Positions 20,527-33,189 of a DNA stretch of 64,000 bases are shown here, piece after piece. The stretch's first letter is position 1. The number at the start of each line of letters is the position of its first letter. This stretch comes from Allacma fusca (taxonomy: Eukaryota > Arthropoda > Collembola > Symphypleona > Sminthuridae), in contig OX359245.1 of the NCBI GenBank assembly GCA_947179485.1, positions 74,697,067 to 74,761,066 on the forward strand. The letters run 5' to 3'. Below the pieces are notes generated by a model. That model did no database searches, had not been told where the DNA came from, and worked only from the letters and a program-made list of their open reading frames with translations. Position numbers and translations under genes: made by a program.

Positions 20527-23500
20527 TTAGGAATTGTTAGAGAAGGAATGAGGAATTTCCATAGTGGAATTTTTAGGTGCAGACAACAGTGCTTCTCTAT
20601 AGGTAGGTTTATGAGGCTGCTCTTGAATTTCTGGAGGAATTGTAGTAGGTTGTTGAACGGGGAATGGAGGCACTGTATCCCGTAATGGGAATGCATGATC
20701 TTCATGTGTGGGTAAATTTGGTTCAAGAATAATGTCAGGCTGACATGAGGGCTGTTCAGAAATAATTTCAGGAATAATGTCAGGTTCTGGAGAAGGTAGT
20801 TCTCCAGTAGATTCAGGTAGTTCTTGAGGAATGTCCTGTAGATTTGTAGAAGGTTCCTGCACTGGAGGTTCATATTCATAATTGAGCAAGGATTTGGTTT
20901 TGAAGACATGAGGTCGTTCATAGAATGTCTTCAATCTGGAAACATGAACTGTAAGTGTTTTAACACTGTTACCAATGGATCCTCTAATCGTGTAGTTAAC
21001 GTCAGAGGGTTGATCAATAACAGAAAAGGGTCCTTTCCATCGTGGGAGTAACTTTGTACTCGTTCCAGGTTGGACTGAAGTATGTTGAAGGAGTACATTG
21101 TCTCCGATGTTGTAATTTACTGTTCATTTAGATTTATTTACGCGTTCAGCGTACTTCTCTCTTTGACGGGTTAAAATTTCTTGGGTAGTCTTCCATAGAA
21201 CAGTCATGTCGTGGACATTCCGGTTTTCTGGAGTAAAAGTAGGAAATGCATTTCTCAGTGGGGTGCGTGCATGAAAACCATGCAGCACATAGAATGGTGT
21301 AAAACCGTGGGAGCTGTGAAGGGTATTATTAAGATGGAATATAATTGCAGGAATTGCATGGGGCCAATCAGCCTTGTTCTCAGCCCTATATATGGAAATG
21401 AGATCAACTAAGGTCTGATGTGTACGCTCACAGAGCCCCTGGATCTGTGGGCGGAAGGCCGTGGAGTAGTTCATCTTAAAAGCAAATAGTTGTGAAAGTT
21501 CATTAATGACCACATTATGAAATTCAGTTCCTTGATCTGACTGTATAATTTCGGGAAGGGAATAGACGGCAGCGATTTTGTTGAAAATGAATTTGGCTAT
21601 AGCGGACGCATCTGCTGTGGGTACAACCTCAGCTACAAGAAATTTGGTCAAGTAACAAATCGCAGTTATTATATATCGTGGACGTCCTTCTTTGTTGGAT
21701 AAGGCCCCCTGGACATCGAGCTGGATTCGCTCGAATGGTCGGAGGGGAATGGGAATGAATTGAAATTCGCCTGGCTGTTTGTGTCCTCGGGGAGTTTTTC
21801 TTTCTTGACAGAATTTACAAGATTGGATAAATATTTTGATGTCTTTACTCATTGTTTTCCAGAAGTAACTTTGTTGGATTTCCTTCAGAGCTTTGGTATG
21901 TCCTGTGTGGGACACTGGGTTATGGTGACGTTTAATTATATCCGGGACCATGTGTTGAGGTATCATCATGACAGATTTTTCGCCAAGTTTTTTGTTATGC
22001 TTGTACAAAATATCATTGTATAATGTGTAGTTAGAGCGTAGTCTCCAATTTGTGGGGAGTTTATGGATAATGTCCATGATGGCAGGATCTTGTTCTTGTT
22101 CCTTTTTGAGAACTTGAACGTCTATGGTGTGGATAGAGAGACATGCATCCTCATCTGTCTGTGAATGTGTGGGCTGTTGAAAAGGATTTCGGCTGAGGCA
22201 GTCGGCGACCTTATGAGTTGTACCCTTGACATATTTTATGGTAATGTCGTAGGGCATCAGTAGAAGTTGTAGTCGTTGTAGCTTGGGATCCAAGCTATCC
22301 TTACTCTTCATGATGTAGCATAAGCTGTGATGGTCTGTTTTGACCGTGAATGGGATGCCAAGTAAATACTCCTTTAATTTCATTACGGACCAAGTTATGG
22401 CCAGTAGTTCTAAAATGCGAATGTGATACTTAACTTCATATTTATTTAGACGTCGGCTGAGGAAGAAAACTGGATGTTCCAAACCATCGGGGTGAAGTTG
22501 TGTCATGTAGGCACCAAGTCCTTGGTAGGAGGCGTCTGTATATAAAAATGTGTCCTTTTGGGGATCATAGTGTGCTAAGACTGGTTTGCATAATAAGAGA
22601 TTCTTCAGGGCTTGGAATGCTTGATCACATTCGTGAGTCCACAGGAACGGGGTGTTCTTTTTTGTGAGTTCTCGTAATGGTGCTGCTATATGTGCAAAAT
22701 TGGGCACAAATCTTCGAAAGAAGTTAGCCATTCCAAGAAAGGACTGGACTGTAGTGATGTTAGTTGGGGTGGGCATCTGCCTTAACCCATTTAAATTGTC
22801 ATCGTAGGGCTGAATTCCATAGGCATTGATGGTGAAGCCGAGCAGATTTATTTGTTCGTAACCAAATTTACATTTGGTCGGTTCAAACTTGAGATTATGC
22901 TGGGCGAAGCGTATGAAGATTTTTCTGAGTTTAGAAATATGTTCGTCAATGGTTTGACTAGCAATGACAATATCATCTACATATGCCAGAGCTGTGTTAT
23001 ATTTGAGATCCGCCAGAATAACATCTATTACCCGGCAAAAATGAGAGGGGGAGTTGCGTGTTCCAAATGGCATGTCCTTATACTGATACTGTCCATTTCT
23101 GGTGATGAAGCTGAGTTTTTCTCTGGAGGCGGGTTCCACCGTTATCTGATGGAACCCTGACGCGAGGTCTAGAGTTGAAAAGTACTTTTTATTCTGGAGA
23201 CGACGGAGAATCTCGTCAATGCTGGTCAGGGGCCAATGCATAGGTTTAGTGATGGCGTTGAGGGATCGGAAATCAATAACCATGCGTGGTTTGCGGATGC
23301 CCTGATCATTGGGCTTTTTAAAGACAATGATGACAGGACTACTGAATGGGGAGGTTGAATGCTCTATAATGCCATTTTCTAATAGTTTTTTGACCTCTGC
23401 ATCTATAATTGTATCCTGATATGAGGATGTCTTGTATGGTTTATGGTTGACTATGCTTCCTTGCTGTAGTTCTACTCGGAATGGAATTGTGGAACACTTC

Positions 23501-24840
23501 CCGAGCTCGTGGGAATGGAAAGCAAAAGAGTTCCTGTATTCTCTTAACAATGAACGGAGTTTAGTTTGATCGGTAGTGTGTAGATCTGGATTGATTTTAA
23601 ATGATGCTACTTCAGTTTCCAATTGGGAAGTATTGATCGCATTGATATGTATCGGTTGCATAGAATTATCATGTGTGTCAAAAGGGGTTAAATTTCCGAG
23701 ACCCAACCCGTCTGGCAAGGTAATAGTCATAGAAGTTGGATTTGTGAGAAGGAAGAATTTAGAGTCAGGACTGAGTATTGCATGAGGGGCAAGGATATGG
23801 AATTGTGTATGTAAGGAGTCATGAGGTTGGAAATATAAAGGCAAAGTTTGTTCAATGGAGTGAATGGTTGCAATGGTTACATGAGACCTGGGTGAAATGA
23901 CCTGTGTTCCATGGACGCGGAGAACATCGTCTTCCATGGTATTGGAAACGCACAGAATAGGAATTGTTGTAATTTTGGACGTTGTAGAAGGTTTAGCTGA
24001 GACAGATGATATGGGAGTAGGCGTAGTTTTGAGAGTAATTCTTCGGGAGGTAGAAATACGTCGGCGAAGTGGATGGGTTGAGCGATGTAAGTATTCCTGG
24101 TCTGTTTCATCAGAAGACGTTTCTAGATTTGGAGAATATTTTTCTTGAGGTGGGGAATATTTAACTCTATGGTGAGGTTGGATTTTCGTTGTAGAAATTG
24201 TTGGAGAAGCTTGAAAACTGGGAAGAGTTTGGGTAGACGTAGATACTGGAAATGAGGTCACAGGTGGTGTAGAGAATGAGAAGCAAGGGTTGGGCAGGAA
24301 GTTAGTTTCCTGGTCTTTGTCTGAATGAGATTTATTTGTTAGTTGTGTTCCGTTTGACGAAATTTCTATGGGTTTGACTGGAAGTTCGCATTGTTCCTTA
24401 AGTGCATTGTGGTGTTGTAGGAGAGTATGGATTAACGGGATGTTTCCTGTAAATTTGTTGAACATTGTATTTTGTTGAGTATTGATAATGAAACCTCCTT
24501 TAGAATATAGAAAGTCTGTTCTCAGGATGCAGCGAATAGCGGTGGAAGGAGCAATGATAAAGGGGTGTAGAAATGTACATTTTCCTATCTTGATTTTTAC
24601 AAGGGCGAGTCCAGTATTGGACATGCTATTTTCTGAGGCATCTATGAGGGTGAGATTGTTCTTTGTGATTTGAGTACCATGAGGTACGTACGAGGGATGT
24701 ATCAGGGAGGCAGCTGCTCCTGTGTCGATAAGACACGGGAGGCTTATTCCGTTGATACTTACAATGACTTTAAGTGAACATGAAAGTGAGTGTACATTGA
24801 TGTGAGTAGTACATTCTGTAGTAATGGAAGGAATTATTAG
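20527..24840 (-). pseudogene. pol: pol: protease, RT, RNase H, integrase with one in-frame stop
   Basis: The frame overlaps the gag stop in the -1 frame and needs no ATG of its own. The aspartic protease motif LIDTGAAAS is near 24715. Numbering from the ATG at 24624: RT about 410-600 with LDLASG (Asp 486) and YVDD (548-551); RNase H with YTDAS (695-699); integrase zinc finger HH...H plus CKFC (about 900-939); DDE residues in LDVQG (970), SDQG (1030) and CERTHQ (1066). A TGA at 21124-21126 stops the frame after 1166 residues. The same frame then continues with a GPY/F module (LLPRWKGPFSVIDQ and HVSRLKTF), the usual gypsy integrase C-terminus, ending at 20527. The element would copy RNA to DNA and integrate it; the stop removes the integrase tail. 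Confidence 0.85.
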
Positions 24841-26064
24841 TGGCTGTCTTGTGAGTTTTGGTGGTCTGCAGCTTGTATAGGCAGAAGCTGGCGTCGGGGC
24901 AGGCCTTGTGGAGCCTGCCCGTTGGAGTTTAAAGGCTGGCTCTGTAGTTGCTGTTGTCTTTCTTCACGTCGTCGTTGCATATATTGTGGAAATTGTTGGT
25001 AATGTATAGCTACTGGCTGACGGCAGCGATTTGCATGATGTCCTGGACGGGAGCAACGACCGTAAATTTCTGGGGATTGAGAAGCTGGGTTCTGAGACAG
25101 AGTAGGTTGAGTCGGGCAATACCTTGCTGTGTGGCCCGTTTGGTTACACTTGTAACACGTGTAGGTTCGTTGAATGTTAGAACCTAGTCCAGGTTGAAAA
25201 GTGTTGTACTGTGAGCGCTGTGGCTGAGCATGTTGTGTTACTGCCATAATTGGAGTTTCTTTCGCTTCCAATTTCTCGATTTTCTCTAGAAGCGTGGCCA
25301 GGGTTTTTTCCAATGATGTAGAAAGGACTGGAGTTGCGAGAGTAACAGCACTGTGGTCCGTATGAGGAGTAGTGCATGATTCATAGTCGCGTAAGGCATC
25401 CAATAGATGATTAAAAGTTTTAATTTTCAGATTTTTGCTGGTTATGAAAATCTTGACCGTAGTGTCGAGTTTTTCCAACAATGTTTTCACAGTAGTGGCC
25501 TCTGGAAACGTGGACCAGTCTGTGCTTGCAGCAGACTTAACTCGTAATACAAACTTGGTTGGCTGTTCATGTGGATATGGTGACATGGATAATGCATCCA
25601 AAAGTTTACTCTTTCTGTCGGGCACATCCCGTGGCATTTTGGTGAGCACAGCATCCCGAAACTGGGCATATGTTTGATGCGAAGTGGACGTGAGATTATA
25701 GAAGTGGGATAGAAAATCTTTGCCTGTTTTTGTGGCATCGGAGAGCTTCCTGTACACATATGACTTTTTCATCTTGTCATCTGTTTGGAAAGTATTAAAA
25801 AAGTCATCGCAGCGTAGGAGGAATTCAGACAATTCTTCGGAGGAGATTTTGGAAGAAGGATAGGCTGGTTTATCGAAAAGAAATCTGGTGTAGTCCATGG
25901 TGGGATTTTTTGTAGGAATAATTGGAGGAATAGGTGGAGGAGTTGGAATAGGAGAAGTGGAACGAGAGGAGGAAGAGCTGTTGGTGGCCGTGGTGAAATG
26001 GAGAGATTCAGAGTGGAGTGACCCTGAATCAGAGTTTGAATCTGAAAGAGGTGGGGGGTTACGT
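24837..26064 (-). CDS. gag: gag (capsid/nucleocapsid part) of the LTR element
   Basis: From the ATG at 25898 the frame gives 353 residues, and it is open without an ATG up to about 26064. A capsid-like helical region (about 1-190) is followed by zinc knuckles: the first is intact (C248-C251-H256-C261, CYKCNQTGHTARYC). The second has Tyr 279 in place of the first Cys (Y279-C282-H287-C292), a single-base TGC to TAC change if ancestral. The role is assembly of particles and binding of element RNA. The stop at 24837-24839 lies inside the pol frame, so pol would need a -1 shift. The upstream end meets the 575-residue frame at a run of six C (minus strand, 26053-26058). Confidence 0.8.
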
Positions 26065-27496
26065 TAATATTATAGATAGGATTGTCACTGTCGTATGCGG
26101 CGGTGGTGTCAACGTCAGGAATGAGGACGGCGGTATTGTCCTGGGGAGCTGTATGAGAATGATTATTTGTGTGATTGTCTAGATTAGTGACGGGAGTGGA
26201 AAAAATGTCCGGGTAGGTTTGAGTAGCAATGGAAATAAATTCCTGGTCTAAAAGAAAGAGTCCTTCTTTGTAGGCTTGCTGAGAGGAAAAATGACAGTGG
26301 TTGTGGGTATATTTGGATGTGAGGTTAAATTCCTGTACTAAGCCTAAGTAAGATGCGTAACTGAGAAGTTGGGCAATGTCCTGAGTGGAATTGTGGTCAG
26401 CTTGTAGTCGTGTGGTCCAGGCGAGGATTACAGGCGTGTAGCTGTGTGTTTCGATAACAAAGGTAGGGGTCTTAGTAGTGGACACGGAAGGAGTAGTTGT
26501 TGTGACTGGAGTAGTAGTTACGGTTGGACAAAATTCTTGAGCTAGTAATGATGTCTGGATGTCTTCGATCTCGTCAATGATGGATGTAAATTCAGTTGAA
26601 TTAGTCTGCCAAAGTGTAAAGATGCGGAGGATTCGGGCTACAATCCTTGTAAATGTTTCTCTGGTATTGAGGAAGTGACCTTCAGATGTAACTTCTGTGG
26701 TTAACTTGAGATCATAAAGCAATTGTTGGTAATGAGCGTAGGTAAGGATACTAGTCCCTGAAGAGTCGATTTGTTGCTTGGTTTTTATGTCGTCCACTAA
26801 TTTCTGGGCTACGTCTTCGAGGAGGTCTCGGGACGTGAAAAGACGAGATGATGTGGGTTGTGGATGTGGAGCTACGGGTGTGCCAATGAGAGTATGATTG
26901 TGAGACAAATTAAAGTTTGTACTTACTGATTGAGTAGTAACGAAGATCGAATCGTTATCTGCGGGACCAGAAGAGACAGCGGGAGTGGAAGTCCTACTGG
27001 GGTTGAAACTTGCAAATCCTCCAAGAGGTGTTGTGGGTTCCGGTGTTGGTCCTTCGGTGTCAGTTTCGCCTTCACTTGATGGTACGTGGGTGAGGATGTC
27101 GTCTGGGACGGTCACCACGGTGGTTTCAGGCAAGGTCGTAGTCGAACTGTTAATGGAGCGTGGAATTCTGCTTGGATTTTTGCGGATAACCTTTATGTCA
27201 CTCCTATCAACTGGTTGGGGTTCAATGTCAGAGTTAACGTATCGAGGCAACTTTTGCTTAAACAGTTTGTAAAACTTGTAAAGGTATAGTGCTCTTGTAG
27301 ATGAGAGATGACTATATTTGGCACGTGCACGTATTTGGTCCTCAGAGGTGAGCTCAACGAGAGCAGCTTCACTGAGTAATAGAGCTATATATTTCTGGTT
27401 GTTACAAATGATGAATTCAGGGTGTTGATCGAGTTCTACTACTCTAATAAATCTGATGTCGTGTGGTGACATGTGGCACGGGGGAATTGGAGACAA
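26041..27496 (-). CDS. N-terminal gag-like frame of the LTR element
   Basis: Opens at ATG 27496, about 260 bp inside the 5' LTR. The uninterrupted frame reaches 25769, but from about 26040 onward it is the shadow of the gag frame, so the real coding part probably ends near the six-C run at 26053-26058. The first ~110 residues are ordered and charged (ELTSEDQIRARAKYSHLSST), followed by Thr/Ser/Pro-rich linkers and helical blocks around LLEDVAQKLVDDIKTKQQ. No known domain is recognised. It may be an extended gag N-terminus joined to the zinc-knuckle part by frameshifting, or by a one-base change in the homopolymer. Confidence 0.6.
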
Positions 27497-27754
27497 TTTA
27501 TAGAAAAATCAGGCATAGCCTGCGGCGGCGGCTGACGCCACGTAAGATTTGGATTGACAATGTGGTAGAAAAAATGGAAAATTTGGGCAGAGTTCTGTTT
27601 AGCGGCTGACGCCACAACTATATTTGCACAGAATTTGTCCGAAAAAATAAAATAAGGAGAATAGGCTTATAATTGTCGTACGAACCTTTTTAGCGAGACT
27701 TCGAAACCCGCACTTCCATCATGTTAAGTAGTTATTGTTGTTATTTATTACCAT
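27497..27754 (-). other. 5' leader of the LTR element
   Basis: Non-coding leader between the 5' LTR and the first frame. It holds a 14-bp direct repeat GCGGCTGACGCCAC (27528-27541 and 27602-27615). About 36 bp from the LTR, TGGAAGTGCGGGTTTCGAA (minus, 27700-27718) resembles the complement of a tRNA 3' end and could be the primer-binding site. The spacing is larger than usual, so this is tentative. Confidence 0.4.
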
Positions 27755-28284
27755 TGTAGTTATGGTTCGTAATGGAGGAGTTATGTAATAAAGAGCCGAG
27801 TATGGAAATAAATAGGGAAATATTAATGGAATTGAGTGTGAGAGATGAGATGATGGGGAAATGTAGACGGCAGAGATGCACTTGCCTTGGAGTGAGGGAT
27901 TTCGGGCTTGTGTCTCAGCATACGAAAAATAATACGCATATGTGCGTATATGTAGTTACTCACAAGATATACTTTATTTTACTATAGTGCGTAGATTTGA
28001 TACACTGTGTTTGTCTCTTGCGTGTGCTCTTGCTTGTGCTCCCTTGAGATCTGGAATTCCTCTCCTCTCTCGTGCCTTCGGAGGCACGTGTTTATATACG
28101 GAGGTGAGCTCACAAGAGCCCACCTCCAGTATTCACAAAAGTTTTCATTTTGACCAATAATATTAGGTTAAAGTAAGTACCTAACGCATTTTTCATGGAA
28201 ACTTTACATCTTAACTGTATATATATGTACATGAATGTTAACGTTACATTTATTGAGTGTTACAAAACCAAATATCGGTTAACA
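27755..28284 (-). repeat. 5' LTR
   Basis: Partner of 18069-18598, with T at 27970 and 28220 where the other copy has C. The TATA box is at 28091-28098, the GC hairpin at 28071-28088 and AATAAA at 27973-27978, all on minus. It should drive the element transcript leftwards. Confidence 0.9.
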
Positions 28285-28379
28285 CCTCGTAGTTTTCATT
28301 AAGAGCTGTCTGAGGGAAAATATCCAGACAAGAAACTTTTCGAATTATCACATTTTAGCAATGTTGAATCAATATCGCA

Positions 28380-28452
28380 AGCAGCTGGGAATCGAACCCG
28401 GAATTTACGCGACAATTATTGCAAGCGGCTTGAACTAGAGCGACCTCTTGAG
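28380..28452 (-). repeat. tRNA-derived (SINE-like) fragment
   Basis: On the minus strand an intact polymerase III B box (GGTTCGATTCC, 28388-28398) sits downstream of GGTCGCTCTAGTTCAAGCC, which resembles a degenerate D-arm/A-box. The anticodon and acceptor arms do not pair well, so this is not a functional tRNA. A SINE head or tRNA relic is most likely. Confidence 0.35.
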
Positions 28453-28487
28453 TAGTTGCTCCATACATTTTGTCTATGAATAACCTT

Positions 28488-30524
28488 TTAGGTTTGTTTA
28501 TAAAAAAATTTATTAACTTTCTCACTAGCCATGTGAGAATACCTGACCCATGATAGCTTGTTGAATACTATTTCAATTACAAAAACAGCCACCCAAAAAA
28601 CGTTACTAGCAAGACATGCGTATAACGTTAGAGCTAGGGAACTTTTCATAGACAAAGCTTTAGCACCCTGTTGTACAATGCTCCCAATAATTTTGGGGCG
28701 ACTCTTGGGAAATCTGATTTTATCCCATTTTTCCCATAGCCAATAAAGTCCACTGCTCGCCACAATTTGGCTACGTCGAAATGCATGGTCGTATTTTTCC
28801 TCAAGGAGCATCGGCACGTAGACAAAAATCGGTTGGCTAAAATACCCATCGTCCCTTACCTTCCCGTTGTGGGCAAATTTGAGATTCCTTCGCCTCATTA
28901 TATCATTAACTTCCTCCCAGTAATACTCCAATACGTAGGAGTACACGACTATTGCAGTCTTAGACATTGACAACTTGCTTTCCAGAATTTCTGTTAGATC
29001 ACCTACGTCAAAGCAGTTGTATTTATTTTGAAGGGACATATTACTCTTCTTTTCAGTTGAAAAAACCTGGTCATTCCCCGACTCGTAATTACTACCACTT
29101 TGCAAAATAAAGGAATTCTCTTAAAACGCGGATTTGTTTGGAATGCAGAACAAATGATAACTCCGTATTTGGTACTCCCCTGAGGGAAAGAACAACTTAA
29201 AATCTCTCAGCTCCTCCAGTCGACTCCAATTAGTTTTAAATTCGTTTTCCGTGGTGAAAACTGTTTTCAAAAATCCCTTGTATCCATTTGAAACAACGAT
29301 GCCCGTCAATGTCCAAGCCAACATCATGATTGTAAGGGATTTCGAGAGAGTCTTGTGCATTTTCTTGAGAGCTAGACTGGCGCCTTGTTCCACCAAATGC
29401 CCACATAGGAAAGAGGTGATTTTGTTAAATGAAATGTTTCGCTCTTTTTTCTGTGATACATGGACGAGCCAGAGAAAACTTGAGGTAACCACGGTAGCAA
29501 GCGCCAAACTTACCCAAACGTTTAGTTCAAAAGGCTCAAGATAGATCCCTAATTCCACCTGTTTAGCTTCAACGCTGTCCGATGTAATGAAATTGAAACT
29601 CTCTGTTTGGGATACAGGGATCATATTACTCCTAAACTCAAGTTCATTCAGTGGACGGTTCAAAATTATATTTTTCCATTTATTTCTGTTGTCCATACTT
29701 AAAAAAGCGATTGTGCTATTGAGGCTTTTGTATCCGTTTATAAAATAGAAGACTGTCTCATGTAACCTCCAAGGATTTTTGCGTCGATATGGAGAACCTG
29801 GATTTGGTTTGGGAAGCGCTATGGCATCGAAATTAGAAAAAGATGGCCAGACCAATTTGTTTCCATTGTCCGTGGCGGATTGGAATAAAAGGTTCATTTC
29901 TGCAAAACAGTTTTCTGCCAAGCAGTTGAACAGGAACGTGGGATTTATTTTCATCCTAGAACAAACGTAGTATCCAGTTAAAACCTTTGTTCCATCACTT
30001 GATTTCCTCTGAGCAAAGGCAAAAACCGGTGCGAAGAAAAATTGATACTGAATGTTTCTAATGATATCATTCGTCAAGTCTGTTGTGTTGTCGCTGTCGT
30101 AAATAAGAACGATCATTTTTGGAAGTGTCAACAAATTTTCTCCAGCCCATTGTACGAACGACTTAATCTTATCCTTCGTAACTCGGATTTGTTTTCTTCT
30201 TTCCAGCTTTGTGTTTTGACCGCCGCAGGTAATGAATTGAACGTGGCAATGCAGTGACCTGGCTTTGTATACTTGGAACTTCCACTTTTGGGGAAGCCCC
30301 CACTTTTTGTATTCAATGGCTGACTGGTTGTTCGACATGGGATAAATGTTTAAAATAAAAGGTAAATGCAGCTTGCTATAATCAACTGGGTTCGCTATTT
30401 GTACAAATATAGCAGTACAATTCCAAAGTTTGGAGGCAATTGGCTGTATTTCAATTGTTTCAATTTTTTCAAGTCCAGAGCAGCTTTTGATTATTGCAAC
30501 AAACAAAACAAATGAGGCTTTCAT
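28488..30524 (-). pseudogene. IR-like receptor pseudogene 3 (one in-frame stop)
   Basis: Full-length relative of about 678 codons in one frame, interrupted only by TAA at 29121-29123 in the second ligand lobe. Both Cys of the conserved EYCVNC pair are lost there (one is the stop, the other reads Ser), which argues for relaxed selection and against a sequencing error. The leader is MKASFVLFVAIIKSCSGLEK. PNPGSPYRRKNPWR, FNFITSDSVEAKQVELGIYL, M1, pore loop, M2 (SNGYKGFLKTVFTTENEF) and, past the stop, LKFAHNGKVRDDGYFS, SSGLYWLWEKW and M3 are all recognisable. The 5' flank belongs to the same class as receptors 5, 7a and 7b. A truncated product would lack M3. Confidence 0.8.
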
Positions 30525-33060
30525 AATTAGAGCTCACTCAACAAAATATTTGGCGCCTAGAGTGCTCTTTATTTGTATTGAAGTGTCTTTTAATATACGT
30601 CCTAGTGTTTAATTTGTGTATAATATTTTAGACACCTTGACTTGAACTTATAAAACTAAAACTTGAAAAATTATCTCAACGGACAACATGATCCAGTGGT
30701 AAAGTAACTGCTTCGACTTTTTCGAAGGTTAGATTTTCAGCAATCCTCTCCATAGTTAGCGTATTTAAGTTACGCAAATGGTAGCATCTAATCTGGCTAA
30801 TACATACATCTAGGTGTATTGTGTAAAGTTAGATGACGATTAGAGTTATATGACAATAAAGCGATTGCATAACATTAGACAATGTATCCTCACTTGTACT
30901 TGATAATTTAAGTTCCTTAAACAACTAGAGCTTTCTAGCACACGATTTTCGATTTTATTTTACGGAACATGCAATTGACGCTCAAGTCGATGTATAACTT
31001 TACTTGAAAGTTAATTTGTTTATTTACGTATTTTTTTAAATGAATAAAAATAATCACAAATTGCGCCTGCAGTTGTTATAGTTGATTGTAGTTAGGTCGT
31101 AATTAGGATATACTCAACATATTGTAACTGATATTATTTTCTTTAAAATTGTTAAAACGCTTTGGAACTGCTGGCAAGCGTGTGGATAAAACGTGGGACC
31201 AATGTGAAGCTGATTGGCGGGATAAGAGGGTAAATTGTCGGATCTACAAAATTGTGGGATAGCGGGACTAAAGAAAAATGCAGGACAAAAGGATCAGGGA
31301 GGTATTTCTTCTGGTACTACATAAAGTAAACTCCATATATCAAACTAGATACAATCCCATGTTAAATCCCTATATATGTACCTGATACGAAAGAATTATC
31401 GACGAAACCTAACCACCAGGAAACTATAAGTTGCTCCTAAACGTTTTGTTAGTTTTGGAACAAGAGAACTTGTGCTCAATTTTTAATGGAACGAGAGCCT
31501 CGAATATTAGGAATACACTTAGAAAACAATAAGTTGGAATTTATTGAAATTATTTGAACTATGGAAATATGACAAGAATAAAATTTACTGTCGGAAACTT
31601 GACATTGAGAATGGTACTTTAATACTAACAAGTACAATGATGTCAATATTGTGATGATTATTACTTGAAGCGGGACAAAAGGATGACTACCAGTATGCCA
31701 CGTTTACATTGTTTATCAGAAACAAAAACTCAAGTTATATTGAAGCTACAATCAAATATTTCCATTCAATCCACTTGAAGTTGACTTGAATTTGACATGA
31801 AGTATTAAATTCTTAAAAATCAACTTAAAAATTGAAACTTAATCAAATTTAAACTTGAATAATTCAAGTAAAAGTTATGGTTTCACTTGATTTTCATGTT
31901 CAAGTTTCGAATTACAAAATTGTAGGCACATAACTTGACTTGAACTTCGTACGCTCTCTCTAAGTTTCGGTTACGTTGTTCAAGTTATACTTCAACTTGA
32001 ACATAGTATGTGTTTTAGTGTTTTTCTTCATAAATAAGGCAGCCTTAAAAGTCGTTTGCAAGCGATCCTAGTAATAAAGTGCAGCAGCATATCCTGCGAA
32101 TGCTATTTCACTGCACAAAAGGTGTCCAAATGAATGAGCCTACCCTATGTCCTTCCTTTAATATTAGCACCGAGCCTACATGTACTGTATGCCTACATTT
32201 AAACGATCAACCTATCCTATGTATATCCTTCCCATATGGGGAACACCAAGCCTACATATAAGCTTACATTTCATTGACAAATAAGCTCAACGTATTCAAC
32301 ACTCTTCCTTTATGTATATTTTTCGTTACGGACAAGCTACTTAAGGGCATTCTATCGTTCTCTAATTAAAACCCCTGCCTCAAGGATCAGCCCACGGGAT
32401 TGGAATAAAATAGCTTGCGTTTAGCCACCTTGGCCGAAGTTTCTAAGATCAAAGCAGTTTGTCGATCTCGTCTTTGTTTACGCAGGAAATAGAACCGACG
32501 TTTTACAATTCTGTTGAAAAGGGATTTTGCATTTAAGATTTCACAAATTAAATACCACAAGAAACATTTTCCAATGTCAACAAAACCACTCAATTGTGAC
32601 AACGGACATCTTTCAGCTGACTGACAAAATCTATCGTAAGAAATTCTGTTTGAAATTGGAATTGCGTTCAAGCGTACATGGTTACTCAAGTGGTTGATAC
32701 AGCCTTTCCAACTTACCGAATATTTTGAACTTTTAAATTGGGGGAGATTTCAGGAAATATCAAGTGAAATGGCACAAAATTTTCACTTCATACACACTGC
32801 ACACCATAAAACATACAATTTTTAAGTCTTAGGGGTAGATTATTCTTTAATTTTTATGTTACAACGAACAAGCCTCTCCAGTAAAATCCTTGCAACCTAC
32901 AAACAGCCTACAAATAAAATACATATAATCAGCTTTCCATGCCGAATGCTAAAGACGCAATAAAGGATGCATGAACTAATCAAAGAACTGAACAAGTTTA
33001 AATATTTTTATTATCTAAATACATTTTAATCCTTGAAAATGTATGTATACATATATCTAT
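30525..33060. other. Long intergenic region, no gene recognised
   Basis: The first ~60 bp (GAGCTCA, ATATTTGGCGC) match the 5' flanks of related receptors. Around 30690 a TGATCCAGTGGTAAAG stretch is tRNA-like. From about 31720 to 32020 the sequence is rich in AACTTGAA / ACTTGA words, another short-motif repeat. The frames at 32079-32261 (+) and 32387-32689 (-) have no recognisable domain. Confidence 0.4.
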
Positions 33061-33189
33061 ACATGCAGTGTCATCTAGATGCGGTGACAAAGATTGGCCT
33101 TCCCATTGGAATACACGAATTCTAAATAGGAATTTCATGTTTTATGAAAGTTCATGAAGAAAAAAGGTTTATTATTGCAATCTTAACTA

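Larger units (their letters stand above)
18069..28284 (-). mobile_element. Ty3/gypsy-like LTR retrotransposon, 10.2 kb
   Basis: Bounded by two 530-bp LTRs (TGTTAACC...ACTACA on the coding, minus strand). The internal region encodes, in order, a long Ser/Thr/Pro-rich gag-like N-terminal frame, a zinc-knuckle gag frame, and a pol frame with protease, reverse transcriptase, RNase H and integrase, the Ty3/gypsy order. The LTRs differ at only two positions I could see (18284/27970 and 18534/28220), so the insertion is recent. No matching target duplication is visible outside the LTRs, and no purine tract directly precedes the 3' LTR. The downstream non-coding part between pol and the 3' LTR is unusually long (about 1.9 kb). 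Stops and frame changes suggest this copy is not autonomous unless recoding occurs. Confidence 0.9.

Noticed and set aside
27700-27718. Primer-binding site as a firm call
   Set aside because: The match to a tRNA 3' end is incomplete (acceptor stem too short) and it is 36 bp from the LTR, so it is kept only as tentative.
28380-28452. Functional tRNA gene
   Set aside because: The B box is good, but the cloverleaf arms do not pair. A SINE-like relic fits better.
32387-32689. 100-codon minus-strand frame as a gene
   Set aside because: No recognisable motif, no paralogue in the window, and no coding signal beyond openness.
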